From Halocynthiibacter styelae (lineage in GTDB: Bacteria; Pseudomonadota; Alphaproteobacteria; Rhodobacterales; Rhodobacteraceae), in contig NZ_JADCKQ010000005.1 in assembly GCF_016123485.1 (NCBI RefSeq), positions 62,001-126,000 of the forward strand: a stretch of 64,000 nt of DNA. The letters run 5' to 3'. The notes below the pieces were generated by a model. That model had not been told where the DNA came from, searched no databases, and saw only the letters and a program-made list of their open reading frames with translations. The position numbers and the translations under genes were made by a program. Of this stretch, positions 42,286 to 52,390 are shown one piece after another. Each line of letters begins with the position of its first letter. The first letter of the stretch is position 1.

Positions 42286-44907
42286 TTAACGGCCTGTCCC
42301 GAACCGATCCAGCAGGAGCCGGTCAAGATAATCGCGTTCTTCTTCCGGGAGGCTCTGATCTGACGACCGGTCGCGCAGTTCCTGCATCAGTTCCAGCGCA
42401 CGTTCCGCCATAGTGCCGCGTTCGGAATTCAGATCACCGCCACCGGTTATCCCATTGGCCCCCGAACGCCCCTGATCGCGCCCCAGCGGATCACGCGAGG
42501 CATTCTGCCCCTGTTGCGAATCTTCGCCTTCCTCACCGTCCTGGCCCTGGTTCCCGGCCAGACCACGTTCCAGCTGACGCATGCTTTCGCGCATCTGTTC
42601 CATGGCCTCGGCCTGATCTTCAAGCGCGCCGGCCAGATCACCGCTGCGCAGCCTGTCTTCAGCCCGATCCATGGCCTCACCCGCGCGGTCCAGTGCGTCA
42701 CGGGCCGCATCGCCTTCCGGCGTGCCAGCCCCCGGCAGATTGCCGCGCTGACGATCAATTTCATCACGCAGGGCCTGCTGACGATCCGCAAGGCTTTGCC
42801 CGCTGTTGTCCCCGGCCCGGCCATTTTGTTCGCGACGGGATTGTCCCTGCCCCGCGCCGCCATCGGTGCGGCCTTCGCCTTCATTCGCACCGTCCTGATC
42901 GCTGTGCTGCTGCCCCCGCCCTGAAGATCCGCTGCGGCCTTCATTTTCGCCGCTCTGACCGGATTGTGCATTCGGGTTGAACTGTTCCTGAAGATCGCGA
43001 AACGCCTGATCGGACAATCCCTGCTGTTCTTCAATGCTTTCGCCCAGCTCACCCATGGCCTGCTCACCCGGGCTTTCGATATCGCCTTCGCCATTGCCCT
43101 GGGTCACCCGCATGTTTTCCATCATCTGCGCCAGTTCGTTCAGCAGTTCCTGGGCCTCGGCCATGCGGCCCTGTTCCATCAGTTCCTGGATGCGATCCAT
43201 CATCTCCTGGATATCCGCGCCGGACAGTTGCTGCGTTTCGCCTGAATTCGGTTCATCCGTGGTGTCTTCGGGATTCTGGGCCAGCTGACGCAGGTAATCG
43301 CGTGTGGCGTCGCGCAGCTCATCCATCAGCTGCTGAATTTCCTCATCAGACGCCCCGTCGCGCATGGCCTGGGTTAAACGTTCCTGCGCCCGGCGCATCC
43401 GTTCCAGCGCATCAGACAGTGACCCGTCTTCCACGATCAAAGCCACCTGCCACAGCGCATCTGCGATCTCTTGCTGGGTTTCAGGCGTCAGCGGTGCAGC
43501 TTCAAGGCGGCGCAGGGCCGTGCGCAGCATCAGGTAAGACGACGCGCCGGGAAAAGTATCCCCCGGACGGTGACTGATCGCGCGGATCATCTGCGCAGAT
43601 TGTGCAGCATTTGCCCGGGACCAGAGGATATCGCGGCGCATTTCAATCACGGCACGGGCCAGCGGATCAAAGAAACGTCGCCCTGGCAGCGGTATAAAGG
43701 CGGGCTCTGACGCACCCTGCTGGCCCTGATCATCAGTGACGGTCAGAACCATCTGAACTGCCAGGCCGGACCAGGGATGTTCAGACAGGTTTTCGATGAT
43801 TTCTTCTGTGAACTCGGCCCGGTCACCGGAATAGGGAATGGGCAGATCAAAGATCAGGGGATCACGTGGGTCAGGATCTATAGCCAGACCAAACCGACGC
43901 GTGACGCGGGATTCATCCAGGGTGAATGTGACCTGCCCGCCTGTCACGCCGTAGTCATCTGTGGCGGTAAACCCCTGGGTCATCATGCCAGAGGCTTCTG
44001 TTGTGACCTCGCCGGTGATTTCAACGGCAGGCGGCTGATCCGGGATGGCGGCGATCACCCAACGGGCGTCTTCCGTGCCGGTGATTTCCAGCAAGCCGGA
44101 ACGCGACAGGGTGAAGGCCGGGGCCATATCAGGGGCGTCATCCGGGGCCTTTGCCGCAAGATCAGCAACCGTCTGGTTCAGGCCCAGCGCCCCTGGCGTG
44201 CCGTAGAACCGCAGACTGATGTCACTGCCCACAGGCGCAGTAATATCCTGCCCGGTCAGATCATTCAGATAAAGCACTGGCAGGCCGGTATAGGCGGGCG
44301 GCTCAATCCAGCCTTCCCATTGTGCGGACGTGTCCAGCGCCGCCTGATCCTGCCCCCGGATCACATCCGGCACGGCAGAAAGCCAGGAAAGGGATCCGGC
44401 AAACAGCGCGATGCAAACCGCCAGCAGTGCTGTCAGACGAAACGCAAATGGATCGCGCCTTGTCAGCGCGGCGTCGGGGCGTGGTACGCGGGCTTTCGCC
44501 GCCTGATCAACCATCCGCGCCTGATGCGCCCGCCAGATGGCGCGTGAGGCAGCATCATCGCCGCCCATGCCCTGGGTATCTGTAAGCGTTGCAAGCGGAT
44601 CACCGGGCAGGGTTTCATCCAGTTTCGCCAGTGCTTCCGCCCGGGTCGGCAGTTGCAACTGCCGCAATCCACAGATCAGGAAGACGAAGGCAAGCAGGCC
44701 GGAAAACACAAGAACAGCGCGCAGCCAGGCATTGGGAAGCTCATAGGCAAGGCCCGAGAAAACCCCAGCAAACACGAGGGCAAGCGTGGTCCAGAGCGGC
44801 CAGAAACATTGCGCCAGACGTTCCCACAACAGACCCAGTCGCGTCAGGAAAATCTGACGTTTCAGACGGGAGTTTTCCCAGGATCTGTCCTGCTTATTGC
44901 CGCGCAC
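42286..44907 (-). CDS. TIGR02302 family large membrane protein
   Basis: 873 residues. Two N-terminal membrane helices (residues ~30-85) and a third near residue 165 are followed by an extracytoplasmic beta-rich region. Then comes a long low-complexity half rich in Gln, Glu, Gly and Asp (MRRAQERLTQAM onwards, GQSGENEGRSGSSGRGQQ). It ends with RSSDQSLPEEERDYLDRLL. The family is restricted to alphaproteobacteria and uncharacterised. The start is GTG 44907. It follows lysA by about 46 bases and is probably cotranscribed with it. Confidence 0.93.
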   Translation of the reverse strand: MRGNKQDRSWENSRLKRQIFLTRLGLLWERLAQCFWPLWTTLALVFAGVFSGLAYELPNAWLRAVLVFSGLLAFVFLICGLRQLQLPTRAEALAKLDETLPGDPLATLTDTQGMGGDDAASRAIWRAHQARMVDQAAKARVPRPDAALTRRDPFAFRLTALLAVCIALFAGSLSWLSAVPDVIRGQDQAALDTSAQWEGWIEPPAYTGLPVLYLNDLTGQDITAPVGSDISLRFYGTPGALGLNQTVADLAAKAPDDAPDMAPAFTLSRSGLLEITGTEDARWVIAAIPDQPPAVEITGEVTTEASGMMTQGFTATDDYGVTGGQVTFTLDESRVTRRFGLAIDPDPRDPLIFDLPIPYSGDRAEFTEEIIENLSEHPWSGLAVQMVLTVTDDQGQQGASEPAFIPLPGRRFFDPLARAVIEMRRDILWSRANAAQSAQMIRAISHRPGDTFPGASSYLMLRTALRRLEAAPLTPETQQEIADALWQVALIVEDGSLSDALERMRRAQERLTQAMRDGASDEEIQQLMDELRDATRDYLRQLAQNPEDTTDEPNSGETQQLSGADIQEMMDRIQELMEQGRMAEAQELLNELAQMMENMRVTQGNGEGDIESPGEQAMGELGESIEEQQGLSDQAFRDLQEQFNPNAQSGQSGENEGRSGSSGRGQQHSDQDGANEGEGRTDGGAGQGQSRREQNGRAGDNSGQSLADRQQALRDEIDRQRGNLPGAGTPEGDAARDALDRAGEAMDRAEDRLRSGDLAGALEDQAEAMEQMRESMRQLERGLAGNQGQDGEEGEDSQQGQNASRDPLGRDQGRSGANGITGGGDLNSERGTMAERALELMQELRDRSSDQSLPEEERDYLDRLLLDRFGTGR

Positions 44908-44953
44908 GCCGGGCCCTTTCAGATGCTCCGGCGATGATCAAAGCCTGCCGGAA

Positions 44954-46219
44954 TTACAGCCACTCAGGGATGCTATCGCGATTCAGCATCTCTTCATAGG
45001 TGGGACGTGCGCGAATGACCGCAAATTGATCGCCCTGCACCAGAACTTCGGGGATCAGCGGGCGCGAGTTATATTCAGACGCCATCACCGCGCCATATGC
45101 CCCGGCGGACCGGAAGGCGACCAGATCACCAGGTTCCATCGTTGCCAGATCACGGCCCTTGGCAAATGTATCGCCGCTTTCACAGACCGGACCGACGATG
45201 TCATAACGATCCGGCTCCACGCCGGGCGCAGGTTCCATAACCGGCACAATGTCATGGTGGGCTTCGTACATGGCCGGGCGCACAAGATCGTTCATCGCCG
45301 CATCCAGGATCAGGAATTTGCGGTCTTCACCTTCCTTCACATAGATGGTTTCTGACACAAGAATACCGGCATTGCCTGCGATCAGACGACCGGGTTCGAT
45401 CTCGATCTCGCAATCCAGATGCCCCAAGGTTTCTTTCACCATCGCACCATATTCAACGGGCAGTGGCGGGCGGTCGTTGTTTTGTTCATACGGAATGCCA
45501 AGGCCGCCACCCAGATCAAGGCGGGTGATCTCATGGCCCTGAGCGCGCAATTCTTCGGTCAGTTCAGCAACCTTCTGATAGGCAGCTTTATAGGGCGCAA
45601 GGTCGGTCAGCTGTGATCCGATATGCACATCAATGCCGACCACTTTCAGGCCTGGGAGCTTGGCGATTTCAGCGTAAACTTCGCGCGCGCGGCTGATCGG
45701 GATGCCGAATTTGTTTTCAGACTTGCCAGTCGCGATTTTCGCGTGGGTTTTTGCGTCCACATCCGGGTTCACGCGGACAGTGACCGGGGCCACAACACCC
45801 AGTTCCAGCGCCACCTGGTTCAGCAGACGCATTTCCGGTTCAGATTCGAGGTTGAACTGACGGATGCCGCCTTTCAGGACCAGTTCCATTTCTTCCCGGG
45901 TTTTGCCGATGCCGGAAAACACGATACGATCGCCCGGCACCCCGGCCGCTTTCGCACGCATATATTCCCCGCCAGAGACCACATCCATGCCAGCGCCCAG
46001 ATCACCCAACAGTTTCAGAACCGCAAGGTTGGAACAGGCTTTGACGGCGTAACAGACCAGATGTTCCGTGCCCTCAAGCGCTTCGTCAAACAGACGGTAA
46101 TGCCGGGCCAGCGTGCGGGCGGAATAGATGTAACACGGCGTGCCGACAGCGCGCGTGATTTCACGCACAGAGACATCCTCGGCAAACAGTTCGCCGTCTT
46201 TATAGAGAAAATAATCCAT
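44954..46219 (-). CDS. lysA: Diaminopimelate decarboxylase
   Basis: 421 residues. Fold-type III PLP enzyme: the PLP lysine is Lys60 (CYAVKACSN), LDLGGGLGIPY binds phosphate, and VGPVCESGDTF provides the active-site cysteine from the dimer partner. It converts meso-diaminopimelate to L-lysine. ATG 46219 is six bases after GGAGG; a GTG immediately before it is the alternative. Confidence 0.97.
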   Translation of the reverse strand: MDYFLYKDGELFAEDVSVREITRAVGTPCYIYSARTLARHYRLFDEALEGTEHLVCYAVKACSNLAVLKLLGDLGAGMDVVSGGEYMRAKAAGVPGDRIVFSGIGKTREEMELVLKGGIRQFNLESEPEMRLLNQVALELGVVAPVTVRVNPDVDAKTHAKIATGKSENKFGIPISRAREVYAEIAKLPGLKVVGIDVHIGSQLTDLAPYKAAYQKVAELTEELRAQGHEITRLDLGGGLGIPYEQNNDRPPLPVEYGAMVKETLGHLDCEIEIEPGRLIAGNAGILVSETIYVKEGEDRKFLILDAAMNDLVRPAMYEAHHDIVPVMEPAPGVEPDRYDIVGPVCESGDTFAKGRDLATMEPGDLVAFRSAGAYGAVMASEYNSRPLIPEVLVQGDQFAVIRARPTYEEMLNRDSIPEWL

Positions 46220-46302
46220 CACGCGCCTCCCCGGGGTTGGTTAAAAACGCTGTTAGCCTGGGGGGCGGGGAAAGGGAAGCCTTCTGCGATTAATAGGAAT
46301 GG

Positions 46303-46707
46303 TCAGGACGCCGGGTGATATTCCAGATTGTGAACATCTCCGAATGATTTCAGCGCACGATGCACAATCTGACCCGCAGGATCATCATCCAACATTTTAT
46401 TGCGTCCACGAAGCCGATCCCAGAAACTACGTGTTTTATCGACATTAATATTCGCGAAAAACCCGAAGTCCACCTGATCATCTTCAGGATCAACGGATGC
46501 CGTGATGAAATACTTCTGCTCATCGCGAAAAGCGTAGAAAGCCCAGCCGAAGTCTTCGGCAAATACCTCCTCGCAGATAAAATGCTCAGCCTCCAGGGCA
46601 CCCTTCAGCGCGGTCGTGAGGTTGTAGCCTTCTATCTCATTGGGGTTTTCTTCAACCTTGTCCCGTGCATCGCGAAAACTATCTGTATTAAAACAATAAT
46701 TTTGCAT
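46303..46707 (-). CDS. Uncharacterised 134-residue protein between argH lipoprotein gene and lysA
   Basis: Not recognised. Soluble, acidic, aromatic-rich; HFICEEVFAEDFGWAFYAF and KYFITASVDPEDDQVDFGFF suggest a compact alpha-beta fold. Base composition is lower in G+C than lysA or argH (27 of 60 in the line from 46441). It interrupts the common argH-lipoprotein-lysA order and is transcribed with it, so it looks like an insertion carried in the operon. Confidence 0.68.
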   Translation of the reverse strand: MQNYCFNTDSFRDARDKVEENPNEIEGYNLTTALKGALEAEHFICEEVFAEDFGWAFYAFRDEQKYFITASVDPEDDQVDFGFFANINVDKTRSFWDRLRGRNKMLDDDPAGQIVHRALKSFGDVHNLEYHPAS

Positions 46708-46746
46708 TATGTCTCCGTTATGAAATTCATGGAAACAATCAACTAA

Positions 46747-46923
46747 TTACAACCCAACCCCAACCGTCACATTGCCAACGCGCGCGCCAACGGAGCCGCC
46801 AACACTCACCCCGCCGGTGCCGACGGATACGCCGACGCCTGCGGTGGGGCGGATAGGTTCGCCGTCGGCGCCGCAGGCGGTGAGGCCTGCGGTCATAAGA
46901 AGTGCTATTACAATACGTTTCAT
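46747..46923 (-). CDS. Small lipoprotein coupled to argH
   Basis: 58 residues. A lipoprotein signal peptide [16 protein letters not shown] ends in a lipobox (LTAC), followed by a short Gly/Val-rich tail ([17 protein letters not shown]). Its ATG overlaps the argH stop in the four-base ATGA arrangement, so it is translationally coupled. Tiny lipoproteins at this position are common in the Rhodobacteraceae; role unknown. Too short for many gene finders. Confidence 0.85.
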   Translation of the reverse strand: MKRIVIALLMTAGLTACGADGEPIRPTAGVGVSVGTGGVSVGGSVGARVGNVTVGVGL

Positions 46924-48308
46924 TTCAATCTCTCTTTCCAGTCCGAAATACGGGCGCGCACCTGATCGGGTGCGGTGCCACCATAGGACTGGCGCGAGTT
47001 TACTGAATTATGCACGCCAAGCACGTCAAATACGCCCTGGGTGATGCCAGCGGCAACATTCTGCATATCCTCCAGTGTCAGGTCTGGCAGATCACAGCCC
47101 TTGCTTTCCGCCAGCGCCACAAGCGTGCCGGTCACGTGATGGGCGTCGCGGAATGGCATGTTGAGTTCACGCACCAGCCAGTCGGCAAGGTCGGTTGCGG
47201 TTGAGAAACCGGAACCGGCGGAAGCCTCAAGCGCCGGGATGTTCGCGGTCAGGTCAGAGACCATGCCTTCCATCGCCGCCAGTGACAGCATCAGGCTGTC
47301 TGCTGCGTCAAAGACCTGTTCTTTATCTTCCTGCATGTCCTTGGAATAGGTCAGGGGCAGGCCCTTCATCACGGTAAACAGGGATACAGTCGCCCCCAGA
47401 ATACGCCCGATCTTCGCGCGGATCAGTTCCGCTGCATCCGGGTTTTTCTTCTGCGGCATGATGGAGGAACCGGTAGAGAAACGGTCAGACAGCACAACAA
47501 AGCGGAATTGCGCGGAGGACCAGATCACCAGTTCTTCGGCAAAGCGCGACAGATGCATGGCGCAGATGGAAGCGGCGGACAGATATTCCAGCGCAAAATC
47601 ACGATCCGCAGTGGAATCAAGAGAGTTCGCCGTCGGGCGGTCAAAGCCCAGGGCTTCCGCCGTCATGTGACGGTCAATTGGGAAGGACGTGCCCGCCAGG
47701 GCCGCACCACCAAGGGGGCTTTCATTCATACGCACGCGGGCGTCCTTGAAACGGGACAGATCGCGGCCCAGCATTTCCACATAGGCCATCATATGATGGC
47801 CCCAGGTCACGGGCTGGGCGGTCTGAAGGTGGGTGAAGCCAGGCATAACCCATGACGCGCCCTCTTCCGCCTGTTTCAGGAAAGCTTTCATCAGGGCTTC
47901 GATCCCGTCAATCGCCGCATCAATCTGATCACGCACCCAAAGTTTGAAATCGGTCGCAACCTGGTCATTCCGGCTTCGTGCGGTGTGCAGACGGCCTGCG
48001 GGTTCACCAATCAGGTCTTTCAGGCGGCTTTCGACATTCATATGGATGTCTTCCAGAGCCGTTGAAAATTCAAACGTGCCGCTTTCGATCTCTGACAAAA
48101 CCGTGAGCAGCCCTTCACGGATCGCTTCCGCGTCGCTATCTGTGATGATGCCTGTGGCAGCCAGCATGGCGGCATGGGCGCGGGAGCCTTCAATATCCTG
48201 ACGGGCCATCCGCTGATCAAAACCAATAGAGGCATTGATGGCTTCCATAATCGCATCCGGCCCCGCAGCAAAGCGACCGCCCCACATGGTGTTAGATTTA
48301 TCTGCCAT
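46920..48308 (-). CDS. argH: Argininosuccinate lyase
   Basis: 462 residues, normal length. It splits argininosuccinate into arginine and fumarate. The superfamily signature is [12 protein letters not shown], and [12 protein letters not shown] and [13 protein letters not shown] are seen earlier. Start ATG 48308 gives [11 protein letters not shown]; the upstream open part is not conserved. Divergent from the thioredoxin-like gene across 48 bases. Confidence 0.97.
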   Translation of the reverse strand: MADKSNTMWGGRFAAGPDAIMEAINASIGFDQRMARQDIEGSRAHAAMLAATGIITDSDAEAIREGLLTVLSEIESGTFEFSTALEDIHMNVESRLKDLIGEPAGRLHTARSRNDQVATDFKLWVRDQIDAAIDGIEALMKAFLKQAEEGASWVMPGFTHLQTAQPVTWGHHMMAYVEMLGRDLSRFKDARVRMNESPLGGAALAGTSFPIDRHMTAEALGFDRPTANSLDSTADRDFALEYLSAASICAMHLSRFAEELVIWSSAQFRFVVLSDRFSTGSSIMPQKKNPDAAELIRAKIGRILGATVSLFTVMKGLPLTYSKDMQEDKEQVFDAADSLMLSLAAMEGMVSDLTANIPALEASAGSGFSTATDLADWLVRELNMPFRDAHHVTGTLVALAESKGCDLPDLTLEDMQNVAAGITQGVFDVLGVHNSVNSRQSYGGTAPDQVRARISDWKERLK

Positions 48309-48356
48309 TGTCTTGCCTTTCTTCCGCGGCTGCGCCCGCATTTCGCAGGAGCCCCT

Positions 48357-48956
48357 ATGAATTTCCTGAAGTCACTTGTCCTTTATACCGCGCTTGCCGC
48401 CTCTGCAACGTCAGCGATGGCACAGGATGTCACGCATCAGCCGCCTGACCGTGAAGAGCTGCGTGAAATGCGCGAAGGCTCTATGCGCAAGCTGATCCTG
48501 CATCCGGAACCAAAGCGCGAGTCTGCCACAGTGTTCACCGATCCGCAGGGGGGCGAACATACTCTGGCGGATTATCAGGGCAAATATGTGCTGCTGAACT
48601 TTTGGGCGACGTGGTGTACGCCGTGTCGGGTTGAAATGCCATCGCTGGATCGTCTGCAGGCGCGTCTGGGCGGCGATCAGTTCGCAGTCGTCCCCGTGGC
48701 CACATCCCACAACCCCCAGGCTGCGATTGATCGTTTCTGGACAGAGGCCGAGATTGAAAACCTGCCGATTCTTCTGGACCCCAGCCGCGCGCTGGCCGCT
48801 GATTTCGGCGCCCTCTCCCTGCCCCTGACGATCATCCTGAACCCTGAGGGGAAAGAGGTCGCCCGTCTGATTGGTGATGCGGAATGGGACAGCGACAGCG
48901 CGATTGCGATCCTGGCTGCGATGAGCGGTGCGGAAGACAAAGGTGCTGCGGAGTAA
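48357..48956 (+). CDS. TlpA-like periplasmic thiol-disulfide reductase
   Basis: 199 residues. A Sec signal peptide ([20 protein letters not shown]) precedes a thioredoxin domain with [10 protein letters not shown] (Cys87, Cys90) and the cis-proline loop LSLPLTIIL. TlpA/ResA/CcmG-type proteins reduce cysteines in the periplasm for cytochrome c or oxidase maturation. AGGAG lies just before ATG 48357. The divergent argH-tlpA pairing is typical for this group. Confidence 0.93.
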   Translation: MNFLKSLVLYTALAASATSAMAQDVTHQPPDREELREMREGSMRKLILHPEPKRESATVFTDPQGGEHTLADYQGKYVLLNFWATWCTPCRVEMPSLDRLQARLGGDQFAVVPVATSHNPQAAIDRFWTEAEIENLPILLDPSRALAADFGALSLPLTIILNPEGKEVARLIGDAEWDSDSAIAILAAMSGAEDKGAAE

Positions 48957-49066
48957 ATCCGCGCCACCTTACTTAATGCCGCCATATTTCTGCGTATGAT
49001 TTTCGCCATATAGCCGCCCTGATCAAAACGGAATGGGGCGGCAAAATTATTACGGGACAAAGAGAT

Positions 49067-50029
49067 ATGACTGACAAAAAACTGAGCGACGTTGAAATCG
49101 ACGGCTACCTCGCACGGATGCGCAGTCTGGCGACGATGATGCTGCGCACAACAAAGCAGACGGATGAGGGCATGCCGGGCTGTTGGTTTGGTGGTCAGCC
49201 GACACTGCCCGCACATATTGAGTGGCCCGTTTATAAATGCCCCTTTCCAGAGGTCGACGTGCCGTTGCATTTCATCTTTCAGATTGATCTGCGCTTTGTG
49301 CCCCGCGCGATGGAATATCCGGAGTTCCCTGAACGCGGTACGCTGTTTGTCTTTGTGGAACCGATCCTTGCGCCGTTTGACGAAACCTCCCACATCCCGC
49401 CATTGCTGAGCGGTGAAGGGGCAAAGGTGATCTATGTGGCCGATGACGTCAGTCAGTGCCCGCCCCGCAAAGCTCCGCTTCTGCCGGACCCACACACGGA
49501 ATACCCTGATTATGGCACTCTGGCGGCGGCGGCAAAGCGATTTGAGGCTGGGTATTTTGGTGGAGGTACAGAAGAGCTAAATCACTGGCCAATGGAGTTT
49601 CTTCTGGCCAATGTTTATGATGAGCCTAGCCATCCAAGTCATCCTGACTGGCCAGGTGAGGACGAAAATGACTGTCTCGAACGGTCAGTTGCTGTGTCTC
49701 TTGCATATGACAAGTACAAAGAGCTCGTGAAACATTGTGGGTTCTATAAAACGAAGCTGAAACGGCCACCAAAGAATGACCTGAATTACAAAAAAACGCA
49801 TCGTATGTTCGGTTATGAATATACCTGTGTCGCACGGTCGCATAGTTTTCACGCGCATGATCATTGGCCAAAATTGACTAGGGATCATGTGCTTCTTTTT
49901 CAGGTTATGGGGCAGGATTATCCTTTGAGATACGAATACCCAAATGGTTATGCTTTATCCTTCTGGATTCCCAAATCAGATCTGAAGGGCGGAAATTTTG
50001 AAAATATTTTAGTCTGGAAGGCAAACTGA
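49067..50029 (+). CDS. DUF1963 domain protein
   Basis: 320 residues. The DUF1963 pattern is clear in the first half: GCWFGGQPTLPAHIEWPV, PLHFIFQIDLRFVP and GTLFVFVE. The second half (from about residue 165) has a different, lower G+C composition and ends LSFWIPKSDLKGGNF. DUF1963 proteins are cytoplasmic, of unknown function, sometimes linked to toxin-immunity loci. GGGACAAAGAGAT precedes ATG 49067. Confidence 0.85.
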   Translation: MTDKKLSDVEIDGYLARMRSLATMMLRTTKQTDEGMPGCWFGGQPTLPAHIEWPVYKCPFPEVDVPLHFIFQIDLRFVPRAMEYPEFPERGTLFVFVEPILAPFDETSHIPPLLSGEGAKVIYVADDVSQCPPRKAPLLPDPHTEYPDYGTLAAAAKRFEAGYFGGGTEELNHWPMEFLLANVYDEPSHPSHPDWPGEDENDCLERSVAVSLAYDKYKELVKHCGFYKTKLKRPPKNDLNYKKTHRMFGYEYTCVARSHSFHAHDHWPKLTRDHVLLFQVMGQDYPLRYEYPNGYALSFWIPKSDLKGGNFENILVWKAN

Positions 50030-50124
50030 TGGTAGAAGGCCCAGTTCAATCCTACCCGTTGACGCCACGGCCCCGTTGACAGAACGCCCCTGCCTTTGCC
50101 CCAATAGCGTGCAGGGAGAGATGA

Positions 50125-50535
50125 ATGCCATTACATATACTTGCACCGATGGTTGTGGTCGGATTGCTGATCGCCTGGGGGGCCATGCGATGGGCGGGCT
50201 GTTCACGGGATCTGCAGTTCACCACGGTTGAGGACGCGCGCCTGCATTGGCTGCGCCATCGCCCCGGTGCGAAACCGCGCGATATTATTGTGGCCTCGGA
50301 CGGGCGTGCGGCGCTGGTAGAGGTGGCAAGCGGGCTTTGGCTGTTGCGCAGTTTTGGCATTGATAGTGTGATCCACCATCTGGGCCAGGCGCAACTCACG
50401 CCGGCAAATCAGGGACTAACCCTGGGGTTTCCTGAGTATGACGACCCGAAAGCAAAGATCACTTTGACACCCGAAGAACGTGACATCTGGCGCGACCGTA
50501 TCACCGCCCACCAGCAGGAGAGCCGCAATGACTGA
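50125..50535 (+). CDS. Small membrane-anchored protein upstream of fatty-acid hydroxylase
   Basis: 136 residues, not recognised. One N-terminal membrane segment (ILAPMVVVGLLIAWGAMRW) and a soluble domain with DARLHWLRHRPGAKPRDIIVAS (split) and LTPEERDIWRDRI. It has no obvious catalytic motif. Its stop overlaps the start of the hydroxylase gene by eight bases, so it is translated in step with it and may be a partner. ATG 50125 follows GGGAGAG. Confidence 0.78.
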   Translation: MPLHILAPMVVVGLLIAWGAMRWAGCSRDLQFTTVEDARLHWLRHRPGAKPRDIIVASDGRAALVEVASGLWLLRSFGIDSVIHHLGQAQLTPANQGLTLGFPEYDDPKAKITLTPEERDIWRDRITAHQQESRND

Positions 50536-51469
50536 TATGCTGATCTATCCGAAAGTCACCGATTACGCGGTGCCGTTTTTCATTCTGGCCATCCTGATCG
50601 AAATCGCCTGGATCACCTTTAAGAAACGCGGCGGGCGATATGAAACGCGGGATGCGATGACCTCTCTGTTCATGGGGGTCGGGTCGGTTGTCTCGGGCAT
50701 CCTGCTGGGCTTTATCGCCTGGAACTTCTTTATGTTCCTCTGGTGGCTGACCCCGATCAATCTGGGGGCGTCTGTGCTGGTCGTGGTGGTCTGCTTTGTG
50801 CTGGATGATCTGCGCTATTACTGGGTGCATCGGTTTGGCCACCGTGTGCGCTGGGTCTGGGCGAGCCATGTGAACCATCACTCCAGCCAGCATTACAATC
50901 TGACCACTGCCCTGCGTCAGACATGGACGGGCACATTTACCCTGATGATGGTGGTACGTGCACCTCTGATCCTGCTGGGATTTCATCCGGCGATGGTGCT
51001 GTTTGTGGGTGGGGTGAACCTGATTTATCAGTTCTGGATCCACACCGAAGCCATCGACAAAATGCCCCGCTGGTTCGAAGCCGTGATGAACACGCCAAGC
51101 CACCACCGCGTGCACCACGGGCGTAATCCGCGTTATCTGGATGCGAATTATGCTGGTGTGTTTATCATCTGGGATAAGATGTTTGGCACCTTTGTGCCCG
51201 AGGTTGAGGATGAGAAAGTTGACTACGGGCTGATCCACAATATCGGCACGTTTAACCCCATCCGCGTGGCCTTTCATGAATGGGTGGCGATCTGGCGCGA
51301 CTGGCGGCAGCCGGGACTGACCTGGAAGGATCGATGGAACTATGCGGTAAAGCCCCCAGGCTGGCGCCATGATGATAAGGGCGGATCAACCGAGCTGCTG
51401 AAGCGCCGCCATGTGGCACGTAACCCCGAGGTCGCGGGCACGCCCGGTTTTGAGGATTACAAAGCATAG
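50528..51469 (+). CDS. Sterol desaturase/fatty-acid hydroxylase family protein
   Basis: 313 residues with four or more membrane helices. The di-iron histidine clusters are all present: HRFGHR, HVNHHSS and HHRVHHG. Enzymes of this family hydroxylate or desaturate lipids (sterols, carotenoids, ornithine lipids) in the membrane; the lipid is unknown here. ATG 50528 overlaps the preceding gene. Confidence 0.92.
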   Translation: MTDMLIYPKVTDYAVPFFILAILIEIAWITFKKRGGRYETRDAMTSLFMGVGSVVSGILLGFIAWNFFMFLWWLTPINLGASVLVVVVCFVLDDLRYYWVHRFGHRVRWVWASHVNHHSSQHYNLTTALRQTWTGTFTLMMVVRAPLILLGFHPAMVLFVGGVNLIYQFWIHTEAIDKMPRWFEAVMNTPSHHRVHHGRNPRYLDANYAGVFIIWDKMFGTFVPEVEDEKVDYGLIHNIGTFNPIRVAFHEWVAIWRDWRQPGLTWKDRWNYAVKPPGWRHDDKGGSTELLKRRHVARNPEVAGTPGFEDYKA

Positions 51470-51561
51470 ACGACAGCGAAAAAGCACCATCTCGGCTTGA
51501 TATCTGTCGGGGCGTATGAAGGGGCAGGCGCAGCCCCCAGGTAACGATTGGATCCGATGTT

Positions 51562-52296
51562 GTGAGGAAAATATACTTTTGCCATGGAACGCCTGGCAGC
51601 GCAGCAGATGCGGATCTTCTGGCGCGAGCCAATCCTGGGGTGGAGATCGTGGCGCTGGATCTTCTGCAATATCCGCCAGAACTCGCGCACCAGGCGCTGA
51701 CCGATGCATTGATCTCCGAAAGTGACGAACCGGTGCATTTGGCCGGGTTTTCCATCGGGGCGATGGCCGCCATTCAGATCGCGGTCTCACATCCCGATCG
51801 CATCGCCCAATTGACCCTGATTTCACCTGCAGCCCCCTTACAGCTGGGTGACTTTCTACCCCATATGGCCGGGAAGCCCGTATTTGATCTGGCCATCAAA
51901 AAACCAAAACTTCTGCGCGCTCTGGCGGTCTTTCAGGGCGTTCTTTCACGCGTATCGCCCCGCCTGGTCCTCAACATGTTGTTCGCCAAATGTGGCCCGA
52001 TGGAACAGGAGTTGCTGCAAGACCCTGACTTCATGCAAGCCATGGGCACCGCATTACAGGAAAGCTTTATCAATAGGCGGGAGGCAAATCTTTCATACGT
52101 TCAGGCCTATGTTCGGGATTGGCGTGACGCGTTACCCAGAGTGCAATGCCCCGTTGACCTTTGGCATGGCAGCAAGGATGGCTGGTCCCCACCGCAGATG
52201 TCAGTTGCATTGCAGGAGAGATTTGGAACATCCTGCACACTTCATGAGGTCGAAGACAGCGAGCATTACTCCACGCTTAGGCAGGTGAAGTTGTAA
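51562..52296 (+). CDS. Alpha/beta-hydrolase fold protein
   Basis: 244 residues. The nucleophile elbow GFSIG places the serine at residue 64. The oxyanion HGTPGS is at the N-terminus, the likely acid is in HGSKDGW and the catalytic histidine in DSEHYS. Substrate unknown. The start is GTG 51562. It stands alone, about 90 bases after the hydroxylase gene, and may share its promoter. Confidence 0.88.
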   Translation: MRKIYFCHGTPGSAADADLLARANPGVEIVALDLLQYPPELAHQALTDALISESDEPVHLAGFSIGAMAAIQIAVSHPDRIAQLTLISPAAPLQLGDFLPHMAGKPVFDLAIKKPKLLRALAVFQGVLSRVSPRLVLNMLFAKCGPMEQELLQDPDFMQAMGTALQESFINRREANLSYVQAYVRDWRDALPRVQCPVDLWHGSKDGWSPPQMSVALQERFGTSCTLHEVEDSEHYSTLRQVKL

Positions 52297-52390
52297 TTAT
52301 TTTCTGAAAAGCGACATGGGGGTCGGAATTGACCTCGCTGAGTGCTGCGTAAATCCGTCATACAGGCGGGACCAGAGGAAAGGCCCGCGC

